In this document: positions 32,879 through 44,942 of the stretch, piece after piece | How the letters are laid out: each line of letters opens with the position of its first letter | Position numbering within the stretch: position 1 is the first letter of the stretch | From: Labia minor | Taxonomy: Eukaryota; Arthropoda; Insecta; Dermaptera; Spongiphoridae | Length of the DNA: 64,000 nt | NCBI GenBank assembly: GCA_963082975.1 | Contig: OY720347.1 | Location: forward strand, 32,753,398 to 32,817,397 | Direction: 5' to 3' | Notes under the pieces: generated by a model | Told to the model about the DNA's origin: nothing | Database searches by the model: none | The model's input: the letters and a program-made list of their open reading frames with translations, nothing else | Translations under genes and position numbers: made by a program

Positions 32879-32938
32879 ATGATGAACTTGAGGTCATATT
32901 TCATTGTTTCTTTATTTCTCTGTAGCCAATTTGTCAAG
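32879..32938 (+). CDS. Candidate signal-peptide first exon (20 codons)
   Basis: ATGATG opens MMNLRSYFIVSLFLCSQFVK and runs directly into the donor CAAG|GTAATT. A short basic start, a hydrophobic core (YFIVSLFLC) and an immediate intron are the usual build of the first coding exon of a small secreted protein. A TATA-like TTATAAGAGG lies about 32 bases upstream of the first ATG, close for a core promoter. The local sequence is less AT-rich than its surroundings. The remaining exons were not found before the family C repeat at 33291, so the product and the reality of the gene are unproven. Confidence 0.3.
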
Positions 32939-33290
32939 GTAATTATATATATATATTTTGAATAGGGATTTATTGTTAAAAAAAGGTATGTAGATATATA
33001 ATGCTTAACTATATAATATACAAAATATATTGATTGAATCTTATTAAAAATTAAAAAAGTAGTGGAAAAATTATAGGTCTATTGAGCATAATATTGGACA
33101 GTTTAAAATATCATAACGAAAGAGAAAGAATTTGTACACTTTTATTTCATCTATTCACAATCTTTATAAAACTAAAAAAGAAAGTTTTAAAGAGCCATTG
33201 AACTATTCTAAAAAATATCAAATCTTTAGATACATTATAATATTAAATCAATTCTTCAATAATTATGGATATTGGTAATTTTAATAAATA

Positions 33291-33941
33291 AATAAGTTGA
33301 CCTGTGGCCAGGTCCGAACCGACCGACGATTTGAAGTAAATTAATTTCCAGCTACAGAAACAATTTCAAATAATTTTAATATATCTATTAATGTAATAAA
33401 AAACAGATAGGCATATAACATAAATATTTTTAATTTTATTTTATTTATAATATATATGCAAGACCAGGCTATGACGTCATGAATGGCTGGATGACGTCAT
33501 ATAATTTTAAATCAAGAAAAAACTATTAAATATGATTTTCCCGAGGATAAAACCAATACAAAGTGCATGATTCGTAGTGATATATAAAAAATCTCCTCAT
33601 GTGAAATTTGGTGTGAAAATAACCCTTCTCTTCCTATCGTCGATCGCTAATACTACCCCTTCCGGTTTCCGGATTTGCACCAAAAGTTGATCAATTCATC
33701 CCACTGATGCATTAAGTAAATATACCAAATTTCATCAAAATCGGTTGAGCCGTTCAGGCTGTACACATCTATACGGACGGACAGACGGACGGACAGACGG
33801 ACAGACGGACGGACAGACATCATGCTAAAAATACTTTTTTCTGTTTAGAAAATGCATGATTCGTGGAGATATGTAAAAATCCCCACATGTGAAATTTGGT
33901 GTGAAAACAATACCTCCCTTACTATCGTCGGTCGGTAAAAA
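33291..33941 (+). repeat. Repeat family C, copy 4
   Basis: The best-preserved copy: AAGTTGACCTGTGGCCAGG start, ACCGACCGACG, two TGACGTCA palindromes (33473-33500), the ATTTCATCAAAATCGGTTGA core, a longer GGACGGACAGACGGACGG microsatellite (about 33775-33818), and a CTATCGTCGGTCGGTAAAAA end. It lies only 0.8 kb from copy 3 in the same orientation. Confidence 0.75.
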
Positions 33942-36900
33942 TTAGTATTTTTTATTAGTGAATAATAAAGAAATATTATATATTATAATATTTATTTTAG
34001 TTTGGTTTTTCTTAAGGCCTTAATTATTTTCAAATGGCGTTTGAGATTATAAAATAAGTACCTGAGCCTATTAAACATAATCATTAACTATGTTAGCTAA
34101 GATTACTAAAAAATATTAATTGGTCGATTTGTTTAATCCAATCATTTGATTCAGGATTATTTAGAAAAAACATTGTCATAATTTTATTCTTATCATTTAT
34201 TCTAGGAAGATAGTAATAAGGTTATTTAAATGATCAAGTATTATCTATTAAGTTTATGATTCATAAAAATTTATCTATGCTAATAACATTACCAAATTAT
34301 GCTATTTAAGTAATAGAATCCTATTTTAGAATTATGTCTTTGAAATTATTTTAATCTTAGTTGTGCAATTTGGAATTAATTAATTATTAAAATAATTATT
34401 AATAACTTTTATATATAATTTCATCATCGATAGTATTAACAAGAATGAATACTAATAACTATTAATAATCCAATAAAAAAAAACAAGGCGAGATTCAATT
34501 TCAACTGCTAGTAAGACACCAATTTTCATAGAAATCTATTGATTTGACAGTTGTATACTTTTGCCACATTATTTTATAAATAAAAAACTTTTATAAAGAG
34601 TCAATTTTGAGGCCCCCTTGCTTTATGAGGCACTAGGCGCGCGCCTCCTGCGCTTGTTTGGAAATCAGTCACTGGCTAATACTATATAATAAATTAAAAG
34701 TTTTACTTTTTAAAATAAAATCTGAAAATGAAGTAAGTTCTTATTTTGTTCACTATTATTCTATTAATATATTCTACTTCTACTATTCTCTAGCACCCTA
34801 CAAATTTTTAATTTTAACATAACAATCCCCTTTTTAAATTATCAAAAATAAATTATTAATAATAATTATTATTATTATATACTATATAATAAATGTCTAT
34901 GTCTTAAATGAGGTAAAACTTAGGTTTTAAATTAAACTTTCTTACTAAAATTATAAACCATATGAATTGAAATGTTGAATCTTGACATAATTTTTATAAA
35001 TTTAAAAACATGAAATAATTTCTTTATTTTATAATAAATGATAAATATTTATATTTGTTTTATATTAAGGAAATAGTAAGTATGTTGGGATTTAAATTTA
35101 ATTAAACTATTATTATAATTATAATTATTATAAATGAGTACTAATATAATAGATAATTTAATAATAATTATTTCAAATTCAGAATTTTATTCCTCTCTTC
35201 ACATATTTATTTATTTATTTCCATTATATTATAAATATAAAAATCACAACTTGTCATTCACTCTTTAAATAAGGTTAATTCACACCTTGTTCTTAGAATC
35301 GATACCGTAGTTGAATGACTGTATTCTCACAAATCATTGCTAATACATTATGAAAGCATCATTCATTTAAATTAAGTTTTGATTTATTTAATTGTATTAC
35401 TTCCTAATTAATAATTCCTAATTTTCCTTTCTATTTAAATTTTAAATCCAAGTTTAATAATAATAATTGCCATTAATGTCCAGTATGTCCAGGAGTTAGT
35501 TAGAACAAAAAAATTAATTCAAAATCAATGTTTAAATTTTTTAAACCCTTTATCTAATATGAAATATAAATTAATTTTTAATAAATTGTATATAGTATAT
35601 TTAATTACATAGATGTTAATTATTCAAACCTAGTTTAGTTTTTGTTTAAACGATTAAAAGCATGCTATACGTAATAAATATCAATAATACATAACTGTAC
35701 TATTTTACTTACCACTACTTAATTAATGAAATCCTAAGCACACTTCTATAAAACCTTCAACTGACTCTAATATATAATAATATTAATATTCACTAAACAC
35801 TTTTTAGTCATAATATTTAATTAAATTGAATATCAAAATTAAATCTCTTTCGTTGTTTTTTTCATAATTTTTTCATACTAATTATCACAAAATTCAGTAT
35901 GCAATAAAGAATTGAGTGATTTTTTTAATATAAAATTTTATAAAAAAATTATTCAAAAGAAAATTAAATAAATATATTAATTAAATTGATTATTTTTTTG
36001 CAAAAAAAAAAAACTTTATCAAGTATATATATATACTAATTAACGTAAATTCTAATCAATTTTGTAATATTTATTAGAATAAAATAATATGAATGAATCT
36101 GCCATCATTAAATTATGATTACGCTCTGGTATTAGTATCTCGTAAACAACTAAAACAGAAAGTGATTACGCCATCTTCTCTATTTTCATATTCGAATTGA
36201 AAAAAATATAAATATGTCAAAATAGCTAAGAAGTGAATGTTTTTGTATATGTGAGTAAGTGAGCGAATGTACTATAGAATATAATATAGAAGCATCAACT
36301 TTCACTTTTATGTAGTTTACCTTCATATAATGAATAGTTCGATCAATTCGATAGCATAAGTTAAATTTTTAATTTTAGATTTTCATTGACTTTTGACTTA
36401 TTAATATTTTAATTATTTTTTTTTTGAAAAAATGAAAAAAATATAATGTTGTTAATATATAGACCTAGTAGAAGTCTAGTAAAATAAAAGTCAAATATTA
36501 TTTATAGAAATATGCCCTTCCGACTTGTATTGCGGATAACACCCTACTTTACTTTATTACCAATTCAGTATATTGTATAATTTAATTTAATAATATTAAT
36601 ATTAGAAAATAAACCTGGTTTGACTGGTATTGTTAGTTTAAAATTATGAAAGAATTTTTATTATTTTATTTATGTCTCAACCATTTAGCTATCACAATGT
36701 TTACAATCACAAAAATTCAACAAATTAATAATTATAGTAATAAATAAATAAGAATAGTAAACCCCAGCCTTCCATCATCCTATATTTTTATTTTTTTATT
36801 GTAAAATTCAACTTTCCCATTGCTCTAATAATTGGGTTTATTCCAAAAAAAAAAAACAAACTGAAAAAATACTCTTATTTCAAACAAACTGTTACACGTT

Positions 36901-37202
36901 TGTAATAAAATTTATATTTTGTTGTAAAAATGAATATTTGTTTGTAAAAATATTAATTTAAAAACATTGTAATAGTGATCTTGATCTAATAAAGGTGGCT
37001 AGCGTTTACCTACTGCTGGCTAGACAGACCGAGCTAGGACATTGAGGTGAGTTACCTATACTATTCTACAATTAGAATAAATTAGGGACCCTTCCTCAAT
37101 AAATATATATAAGAATTTTTATAATATATAAAAAGTTTTTTTTTCTATAAATGTGTATGATCAAAGTGCGTATTCATTCATTTAATCTATTTAATTTTTT
37201 TA
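33942..37202. other. AT-rich intergenic stretch with small GC patches
   Basis: No gene is supported. Bases 34595-34680 (GAGGCCCCCTTGCTTTATGA, GGCGCGCGCC, ending ATCAGTCACTG) look like one end of a decayed hAT-type MITE. Bases 36995-37052 are a GC-elevated patch ending in a strong plus-strand donor, TTGAG|GTGAGT. The rest is AT-rich. Confidence 0.35.
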
Positions 37203-38290
37203 CCACGTTTTTCTTAGCTTGCTTTCTTGTTTGTTTGTTTGTTTATTTATCTGTTCGGGTCAAATCTTGCAATCGAAATTTCGACCACTTCCAGTCATCC
37301 AATCGCTCTGAAACTTTTCAGAGTTATGTATTCTGGATGACAATACAATAAAATAACACATTCGTAGCTTGCAAGTGTTTAATTAGAGCATAATTAATGA
37401 ATATAATTTTGTATGGGAAAATCAAAACAAAAAGTGTAAATATTTAAATTTGAAAAAAACCGTTAAAAACCCGTTAAAAGAATAAAGTAAATGTAAATAT
37501 ATGAAGACTAAAAAGTAGAAAATAATACTTTATATAAAAAAAAAACTTTTTTAAAAAACCACGTTTTTAACGCACTAAAAAGAAGAAAATAATTTTTCTG
37601 AAACCCCATAGGTACTGACATTACAAACAAGACATATGATTTGAAGAAAATTTTCTATAACGTAAAACGTGGGGCGCAACTATGGCTAAAATATTCTGTA
37701 TCGTATAAAAATTTATAAATAAATGTTATTAGGTACAAATTAATAGGATAAATGAATTCATATTTTAATTAGCTTCAAAAAGTAAAGCTTATAACTTATC
37801 GAAATTTTTAAAAGAGGTAAATTTAATTTATGAAAAGATTACCTTTAGATTACTAATAATATTCACTTTTAAAAAATTCTGATAAAAAATGACATCCTAA
37901 CAATATTCTGGTAAATAATATAAGAAATTTAACTTGAAGAAATCTAAAACTAAATTTTGCTACTGCAAAACTTCTAGCAAATATTTAATATTTATGTTAA
38001 TAAAATTTCTAAAGTGTAAATTGAAGATGTTTATTTAATATTAAGGAATTAATTTTCCAAAAAAAATTTACATTAATAAAAGTATTCTGTTGGATTACTA
38101 ATAATATTCCCTTTTACAAAAAGTCTGGTAAAAAATGGCCCCACGTTTTACGTTATAGAAAATTTTCTTCAAATCATATGTCTTGTTTGTAATGTCAGTA
38201 CCTATGGGGTTTCAGAAAAATTATTTTCTTCTTTTTAGTGCGTTAAAAACGTGGTTTTTTAAAAAAGTTTTTTTTTTATATAAAGTATTT
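37203..38290 (-). mobile_element. Fold-back element FB, copy 2
   Basis: Reverse-complement copy of 25321-26726. It starts TACCACGTTTTTCTTAGC, and includes CGAAATTTCGACCACTTCC and CTCTGAAACTTTTCAGAG. The two ~155-bp inverted arms are at 37523-37679 and about 38138-38289. It lacks part of the 26200-26400 interval and has a small deletion next to the right arm. The ORF at 37151-37351 lies in this repeat and is spurious. Confidence 0.65.
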
Positions 38291-38340
38291 TCAAATAGAA
38301 AATAAATAGATAGGTTTTTAATTTATTAATTTATATAATA

Positions 38341-41300
38341 CTAGCTGCTCAGAGCGCCTTCGGCGCTCTTCAGACCTAGACGGGGGCTCCGCCCCCTGTA
38401 CCCCCGAGTTGTACATAGTATTTGGTGGTTGAAAGTATTAAAAGGTTTTCATCCATTTTGTTTCAATCAGTATATTACATAAAACATTCATTTCTTTTTG
38501 TGTTCTTATTTAAAAAATATATTTTAATTTAATCACTATATTAATTATATATATTATTATTGTATATGTTATATCTATCTACCTATGTGGCTCAAAGATA
38601 CTCTAAAGTTCTTAGCCGCAACAACCACATTTCTCCAAGTGTCCCTATCCTGAGCCCTTATTCCATCTCTCTTACGTCCCTTCCTACGCGTCATTGGTTT
38701 TCCAAGCGGACGTTTTCCAATCGGTCTTCCCACCAATATCTTTTTCCTCTCCCATTCTTGCCACGTGCACTGCCTATCGCAGCTTTTTCCCTTTTATAAC
38801 CCTAACTATTTCTGAAGATGCAGAGAGGCCATGCAATTTCTTGTTATACAGTCTCCCTCATACCCGGTGACCTCATCTTTCTTTGGCCAATAAATGCAGG
38901 GAAGAATCCTATTCTCAAATACTCTGAATCTACTCTCATCTCCAAGGGTCATAGACCATGCCTCCCACCCATATAATGCAACAGGCAAAATAATCTTTTT
39001 ATATATTCCCTTTGATAATAATTTTGAAGAGATAAGCCTCTTTATTGCAGATAACAGGCGTTTCCCGATTGCAACCCCGATTTAAATTCTTCTCAAATAT
39101 TATTATCCTTCGTGATTACATTCAATTTTTCTACATATTCAAATTCTACATTTTGTATCTTAAGATTTTGTATGTTAATACTCTTCCTCTTTGTTACTAA
39201 ATATTTTTTCTTATCACTATTAATTTCAAACCTCCATTAAATTTTCCTCGCTATCTGTAATTGCAATTGCCGAATCTCCTATTATATTTAAGTCGTCTGA
39301 GTAACCTAATATTTTACAATTGATTTCCGCATCTTATTCTTTCTTTACTACCTTCAAGAGAAATTTGAAGATTGAAAATTTGAAAAAGTTTATCCGGATC
39401 TATTGAGTTATGCGTATGTTTTACTAAAGTCTACAAATAATTAGTGAACAGAAATATTGAATTCGCGGTTTTGTTCCTAATATCTGTCATAATGAAAATA
39501 TCTTAATTAATGTTGGTCGATTTGGCCTGAACCCGCAATGATATCTCCTAATATTTCCTCCGCCTATAGTTTATAAGTATTGTATATGTTATAATAGAGT
39601 ATAATATTTCTTGATCATTACATTTTGGTATTTTATTTTCATTGCTAGATTATTATTGAATATTTTTAATTATAATGAAACTTGAGAAAATGCAAAAATA
39701 GAGACTTGAGACAATTTATAAAAATTAACGGTATAAAACGATAGTTAAATGACCAATATATACATTCATTAATAGTATTAATTTAAATTAATTGATTTAT
39801 TTGTTTTTTTTATTATTAAGTTCATTTATTAATTTTTTTAGATCATAGTTATTTTCCTTAAAAGAAACTTAAATTCTGTGGTGCTAGGGGATTTGAAAAT
39901 TATTCGTCGCAATATGAAGATTTCGCTTACAGTTTCTGTCATGTCCGACCTCCATCCAACAGTTATTTTCTGTTAAGTTTTTTGCTTCTCTTAATCATGT
40001 GATCTATATATTTAATTTTTTTTGATTCATTATAATAAAATTTAAACAAATAAAAATTTTTACTTTGTTAATTTATATAAATTTCAATATAAACTGATTG
40101 TGAGTGATACTCTTAGCCAATACTCTGAATATTTTGTGTACAAAAATATTGAATGTTCTTAGCGAGATTTGATATAATGTTGTACGATTTGTCCTAAATC
40201 TGAATTAGAAGAAAATTATAAATTGCCTCCTCTTCCAGCCCAATTCATTTACCCACCCATGTTGCATATGGCATCTAAATTTCTTAAAACTCCGTTTTTT
40301 AATTTAAAATAGAAGGAGAGAAAGAGTTTTAAATTATATTCGAATAGTCTATATATTCTATATATCAGTATTTTTTTTCTGAATTTAATAGCAAGTTGAT
40401 TTTAAAAATTTTCCATTCTTAATGCATATGATTGATTAAATGTGTTAAAATTTAAAAAAATTCAAATATTCTAATTTTTATATTTATATACAATTTAATA
40501 TTATTTTTTATTAATATCATATCAAAAAAAAGAGAATTTATTAAAAATTAAAAATAAAAAAAGAAGCCTATTAATAAAAAATTGAATGGTGATTTAAATA
40601 TTTTATTAAATTAATTAAAATGAGACCTTTTAGAATAAATTATTTAATTGAAATGATATTTAAATATAAGAATTTAAAAAAATATTATATTCTTTGTTTG
40701 GCAATTGTTATTTAATTATGTGCAACATGATTCGACTTGCACAGAGCATCGTTATTTTTTATTAATATCACATAATAAAAATGAATCTTTTAAACATAAT
40801 AAATAAAAAAGACATTTTAATAAATTTAAAAAATATACCCAATTTAAAATGTCAAAAATTTAAAACAACTTTATATCATCATATTTTAATTTTTATATAA
40901 TATATATATATATATATATATAGTTAATTAATAATAGAGTAATTAAATTAAAATAAAAAACAAAGATAATATAATTCAGTCATTTTAATTCAGGTTAAAT
41001 AATATTTTTTTTTATTATTCAATGATAAAATTTATATATTATTATATATATATTATAGAAAAGAAGAAATATTCAATTAAATAAAAAATAATTTAAGATA
41101 AAAATATGATCTAATAAATATTTTAATTAAATTGAGAACTTTTAGAATAAATTATTTAATTGAATTGATATTTGTATATTAGAATTTAAAATAAAAAGGG
41201 AAATATTATAATAATTCTTCGATTGGGAATCTCTATGATAATTCATTGTTTGAAATGATTCCGCTAGGCCGACAGTGAGCCGCGAGCTGCTCTTGAATGA

Positions 41301-41469
41301 ACAACACGGAGAATTATATAAACTTTAAAAAATTAATTTCTGCGGTTATTGATAAGATATTAATAAAATTTATAGCCTATGTTACTCTAGAGGTATATAA
41401 GAATATTGTGATGTAATTTCAAAGAAATCGGTTCAGCCAATTCTGAGTCTATAAAATAGTAATTTTCCG

Positions 41470-41512
<43 letters not shown>

Positions 41513-41626
41513 GTGAAAAATTCTAAAGTCACTTTTGGATTCTAGAGGTCATGAAACGCGAAGATATGCAAAAATTTTTAAATTCTGAGCAATGTGCAGA
41601 CAAAAACCTTTTTTTATATATATAGA
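38341..41626 (-). mobile_element. Helitron family A, copy A3 (minus strand)
   Basis: On the minus strand it starts A|TCTATATATATAAAA (41626 downward) and ends with the GAGCGCC-GAA-GGCGCTC hairpin and CTAG|T at 38341, so it sits precisely between A and T. The full family A body is present, with (GTCT)n near 41470-41511. It is collinear with A2 minus its nested insert, which identifies the original 3.3-kb form. Contains the LINE fragment at 38570-39585. Confidence 0.88.
38570..39585 (-). pseudogene. LINE reverse-transcriptase fragment inside Helitron A3
   Basis: Third copy of the fossil found in A1 and A2, on the minus strand with the Helitron. The best frame (38806-38988) reads MPVALYGWEAWSMTLGDESR then ENRILPCIYWPKKDE. 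The upstream CGFRPNRPT and downstream LSHIGR parts are in other frames. It ends in the same TAGATAGATATAACATATAC tail. Confidence 0.75.
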
Positions 41627-41799
41627 TTATTTATAATAGTAATGTGTATTTATATCTTTAAATAAATATATTTGTGTGGTTTTATACAAAGTAATGTTCA
41701 TATAAAATATAATTATTTATTTAGCTAAAATATAATATATATATATTCTATATATAAATAGTATTTTTATATTTTATTTTATTTAATATTATTTAAAAA

Positions 41800-42105
41800 A
41801 TGGCTAATTTAGAAGTAAAAATTTCAACCTTAGAGGCAGAACTTGCAAAACGACCTACCGCAATTACCGTCAAAGTTGACCGCGAACCTAACTTTACCCT
41901 CTTAGATCAAATAAATATCTGGGATGGTAAAGAATCGTTTGATGAATTTATTACTAGGTTCGAGCAATTATCTCTGCTAGGGGGATGGAGTGATGCTGAA
42001 AAACTAGTGGTATTAAAATTAAAATTAGAAGTTACACCTCTTTTATTTGTTCAGGGGCAATCTAGTGAATTAAATTATACTGAACTAAAAGTTAAACTGA
42101 AATAG
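41800..42105 (+). pseudogene. LTR-retrotransposon gag-like fragment (101 codons)
   Basis: The frame starts MANLEVKISTLEAELAKRP, a short coiled-coil-like segment, followed by a capsid-type stretch: WDGKESFDEFITRFEQLS, GGWSDAEKLVVLKLKLE and LLFVQGQSSELNY. The order of W-DG-F-x-F, W-x-D-x-x-K and L-x-L-x-G/V-x-A/P-x-x-F is that of Ty3/Gypsy or BEL Gag. It stops at TAG after KLK, and a related frame (AVGELTDVFEVNQIKWENE) continues after a shift, so the gene is broken. No protease, RT or LTRs were found nearby. GC content is higher than the flanks. Confidence 0.55.
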
Positions 42106-42163
42106 CGGTAGGAGAATTAACTGATGTATTTGAGGTGAATCAAATTAAATGGGAAAATGAATT

Positions 42164-42406
42164 ATTCTGCTTAGAAGAGTGGTTAGTTATTTTGGTCACC
42201 TCACTCGCTCCTGCTCGGGCCTTGAGAAGACCATGATTCAGGGAAGGGTGGAAGGAACACGGAGACGGGGCCGAACATCGACCAGATGGAAGGACCATTT
42301 GCGGGTTGGCTTGAGTACCGATCTTTAGACAGCTGCAGCAAGTGCTCGTCATCGATCTCGATGGCGAGTCTTAACTCGCGAAATTCGAGCCGTGGGAGCT
42401 TGGTAG
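42164..42406 (+). pseudogene. LINE ORF2 C-terminal fragment
   Basis: The frame reads VVSYFGHLTRSCSGLEKTMI, QGRVEGTRRRGRTSTRWKDH and LRVGLSTDL, then a stop, then ARHRSRWRVLTREIRAVGAW. LGHxxR...GLEKxxxxGxxxGxRxRGRxxxRW is the conserved tail of RTE/L1-type LINE ORF2 proteins. One in-frame stop and the missing RT core make it dead. Its family differs from the LINE at 28420-30804 and from the fragment in family A. It directly follows the gag-like piece. Confidence 0.65.
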
Positions 42407-42462
42407 TATTAGGACCACGACACTTCCGTCAGGAAGTTATCGACTAGAAAGAAGAAGAGATA

Positions 42463-43145
42463 TACCGTATTTCCCCATGTATAAGCCACGCTCAAAAAGT
42501 AGGGGGTAGCATATATAAAGGCATATATAAGGTATACGGCTTAATGCATAAAATAATAAAGTAGAAATCAACTGGTTTTTCAGCAGTTTGTTGTAATTTT
42601 TGTAAACAATTGTAAGTGATGATATGATTGCAAGACGATATTATTACTCTTACACCGATGACACAAGTGAAGAATGGAACCACTACATGATGAGCTTAAA
42701 ACTAATCCACTGAACAAGTCATCCATTGGAGAAGTTTCTGGGTGGGTAAAGAATGCTTCGAACAGTGTGAAGGTCAACTTTTATTTAAAATTTTTAAGCC
42801 TTTAAAAAATGTGGAATCTCCAATTCTCTTTATGGTTCAGAAGATAACTTGATATATAAAGATGGCGATGAAGATGATGCAGAGGAAAAAGAACCGCTAG
42901 CTAAATTAAATGCCAGTGATATTGAAAAAGACGAGGAATATGAGCGGGTTGTCACTATACCTGATGCACCAGACAGTGATGATAATTGTATGAGGGATTA
43001 TTATGAGTCTTGAATTTTCTTTTTTTGTAACTTTTCTTTCGCTGTAATTTATTTCACTAATAAAATGTTTTTTTCAAAACTTCACAGTCAAACAGTTAGG
43101 GGTGGCTTATACTAAGAGGGTCCTTATATATGGGTAAATACGGTA
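42463..43145 (+). mobile_element. pogo/Tigger-like DNA transposon, decayed
   Basis: Terminal inverted repeats: left TATACCGTATTTCCCCATGT, and right reading TATACCGTATTTACCCATAT on the minus strand, with TA at the target. Inside, the end of a pogo-type DDE transposase survives: EVSGWVKNASNSVK (about 42728-42770), then, after a break, FKKCGISNSLYGSEDNLIY (about 42801-42857) and an acidic tail (DGDEDDAEEKEP and TIPDAPDSDDN) ending in a stop at 43014. F-KKCGISN-LDG-ED is the signature C-terminus of the family. Most of the transposase, including the catalytic core, is deleted. Confidence 0.7.
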
Positions 43146-44093
43146 TATATATACATATATAAATTTCTCATCCTATTCAGAGAATTGATTTACTTTTACT
43201 GAAAACTTTTATTTAAAATTTTTAATAATTCACTTATTATTATTTTTAGAATCATAATATTATATTTTTGATTATTGATGTTTATGACGTAGGATGATTG
43301 TAGTTTATCATTTTGAAAAATCTATCTTCCATTTATCGTAAATCTTCCAATTATCATCCATACTCGTATATATAAATATATATTTTTTATCTTTATAATA
43401 TATTGTATCTTTATCTAGAGCCTGACCCACACCCTCTCGTTAATTTATTATTATACACCTAATACTTGACTAATATGCTTATTAATAGACAAGTATATAC
43501 ATAGGTATATAAATGGGCGGTAGTTGAAGATATTAAACCCTCTTTTATTAATTCTTACCACTTTATATAATGTTAAATTATAAATAATTTTATATACGAT
43601 AAAACTGAAAGTAAGTTTTCATTTCATCATCAGAATAGAATTAAAAATTATTAAAAAATTTGAGCATAACATAAAAAGACAAATTAAAATATAAAATTTT
43701 TAAATAATTGTTTCAATTTGAATTAAAAATATAGGTAATTATTATAATACTGACAAATAATTTTTTAAAAAAGAAAGTTTCTTTATAACATTATGAAATA
43801 AAAGCTTTTTAAAAATCATTGACATTAATGATATATGTAATTATAAATAAATATAGAGAATCAGAAATACTTACAATTCTAATTATTTATTTATTTAAAG
43901 TTCTTTTGGATTTAGGAAGACCAATGTTTTGAAGGTATTCGGGTTAAAAAACACAGACAAAAATAATTGCTTCTACAAATTGCTAAGATTAAGTTACCAT
44001 TTTCATTAAAAATACAATAGCACAAAATTAATTTAACACTCTCCCTAATGGATTTTTAAAAATGATTTTCGTCTTCCTGAAAGATAAAAAAAC

Positions 44094-44134
<41 letters not shown>

Positions 44135-44184
44135 TTATTATCCAAATAATAATAATTTAGTTAGACACTATACTCACCATTTTT
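43146..44184. other. AT-rich stretch, no gene
   Basis: Contains a (TA)n microsatellite at about 44098-44127; nothing else recognised. Confidence 0.45.
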
Positions 44185-44699
44185 ACTATCACGAAAATTT
44201 TCGATGTTGAGATTTTGATGTTTTTATACGTTTTGAAGGTTCCTGAATCATTTTCACTAAGGTTGAGAAAAATGTCTGTGTGTGTATGTGTGTGTGTTTA
44301 TGCATGTAACCAAGATTACGCAAAAACGGTTTGAGCTAGAATGATAAAATTTGGTACACGAGCATTATTCAAAATTCGTAGTTTTCTATCAACTTTTGAG
44401 AAATGTAGCTCAACCGGAAGAGGGTCATTACTTACAACGTTTTGATTGTTTTTCCTCTAAAGTGACCGTAAAGATATATGTTTGATAATTTTTCACATGA
44501 TTAATAATTGATTGATTAGCTGAAATTACCAGAATTACCAACACGTGACGTGGTGCCATCAACAAAAAGCCAAACATGCGCTGGTTTAATATTTATTATT
44601 TATAATTTATAATTAATTAAATTTAATTTAAATATAATATATTATGTTATTTAATCCTATTCAAATTGCGAGATAGTCGAGTGGAGACACTCCAGCTAA
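44185..44699 (+). mobile_element. Helitron-like family B, full copy
   Basis: The 3' end has GAGTG-GAGA-CACTC hairpin, CAG and CTAA followed by T, as in Helitrons. ACTATC near the 5' end is mirrored by GCGAGATAGT just inside the 3' hairpin, a sub-terminal inverted repeat like that of Drosophila INE-1-type elements. A (TG)n stretch lies at about 44278-44298, next to the core GGTTTGAGCTAGAATGATAA. Non-coding, about 0.5 kb. Confidence 0.65.
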
Positions 44700-44759
44700 T
44701 TTATAAAACAGTGATATTCATTATATATTTTGTGAAAATAAGTAATACATAATTGATGA

Positions 44760-44934
44760 CAGGGCCGTCCTAAGATTTTCGGCGCCCGTGGGCTCCTAAA
44801 ATTTTGCGCCCCTTTTCATTAGAAATTACACAGAATGGTTAGTAAAAATATATAAACTAATAAAAAATGCCGCCCCCAGAAGGCTTGCGCCCTAGGGCTA
44901 TAGCCCAATTAGCCCTGTGGTTAGGGCGGCCCTG
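44760..44934. mobile_element. hAT-type MITE, 175 bp, perfect TSD
   Basis: Ends CAGGGCCGTCCTAA and TTAGGGCGGCCCTG are inverted repeats (one mismatch) and are flanked on both sides by the identical 8-bp ATTGATGA (44752-44759 and 44935-44942). The perfect duplication suggests a recent insertion. Interior non-coding (GGCGCCC and GCGCCCT blocks). Confidence 0.92.
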
Positions 44935-44942
44935 ATTGATGA

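Noticed and set aside
42140..42777. Minus-strand frames over the LINE tail and pogo remnant
   Set aside because: The opposite strand carries clear LINE and pogo protein similarity; these are shadows.
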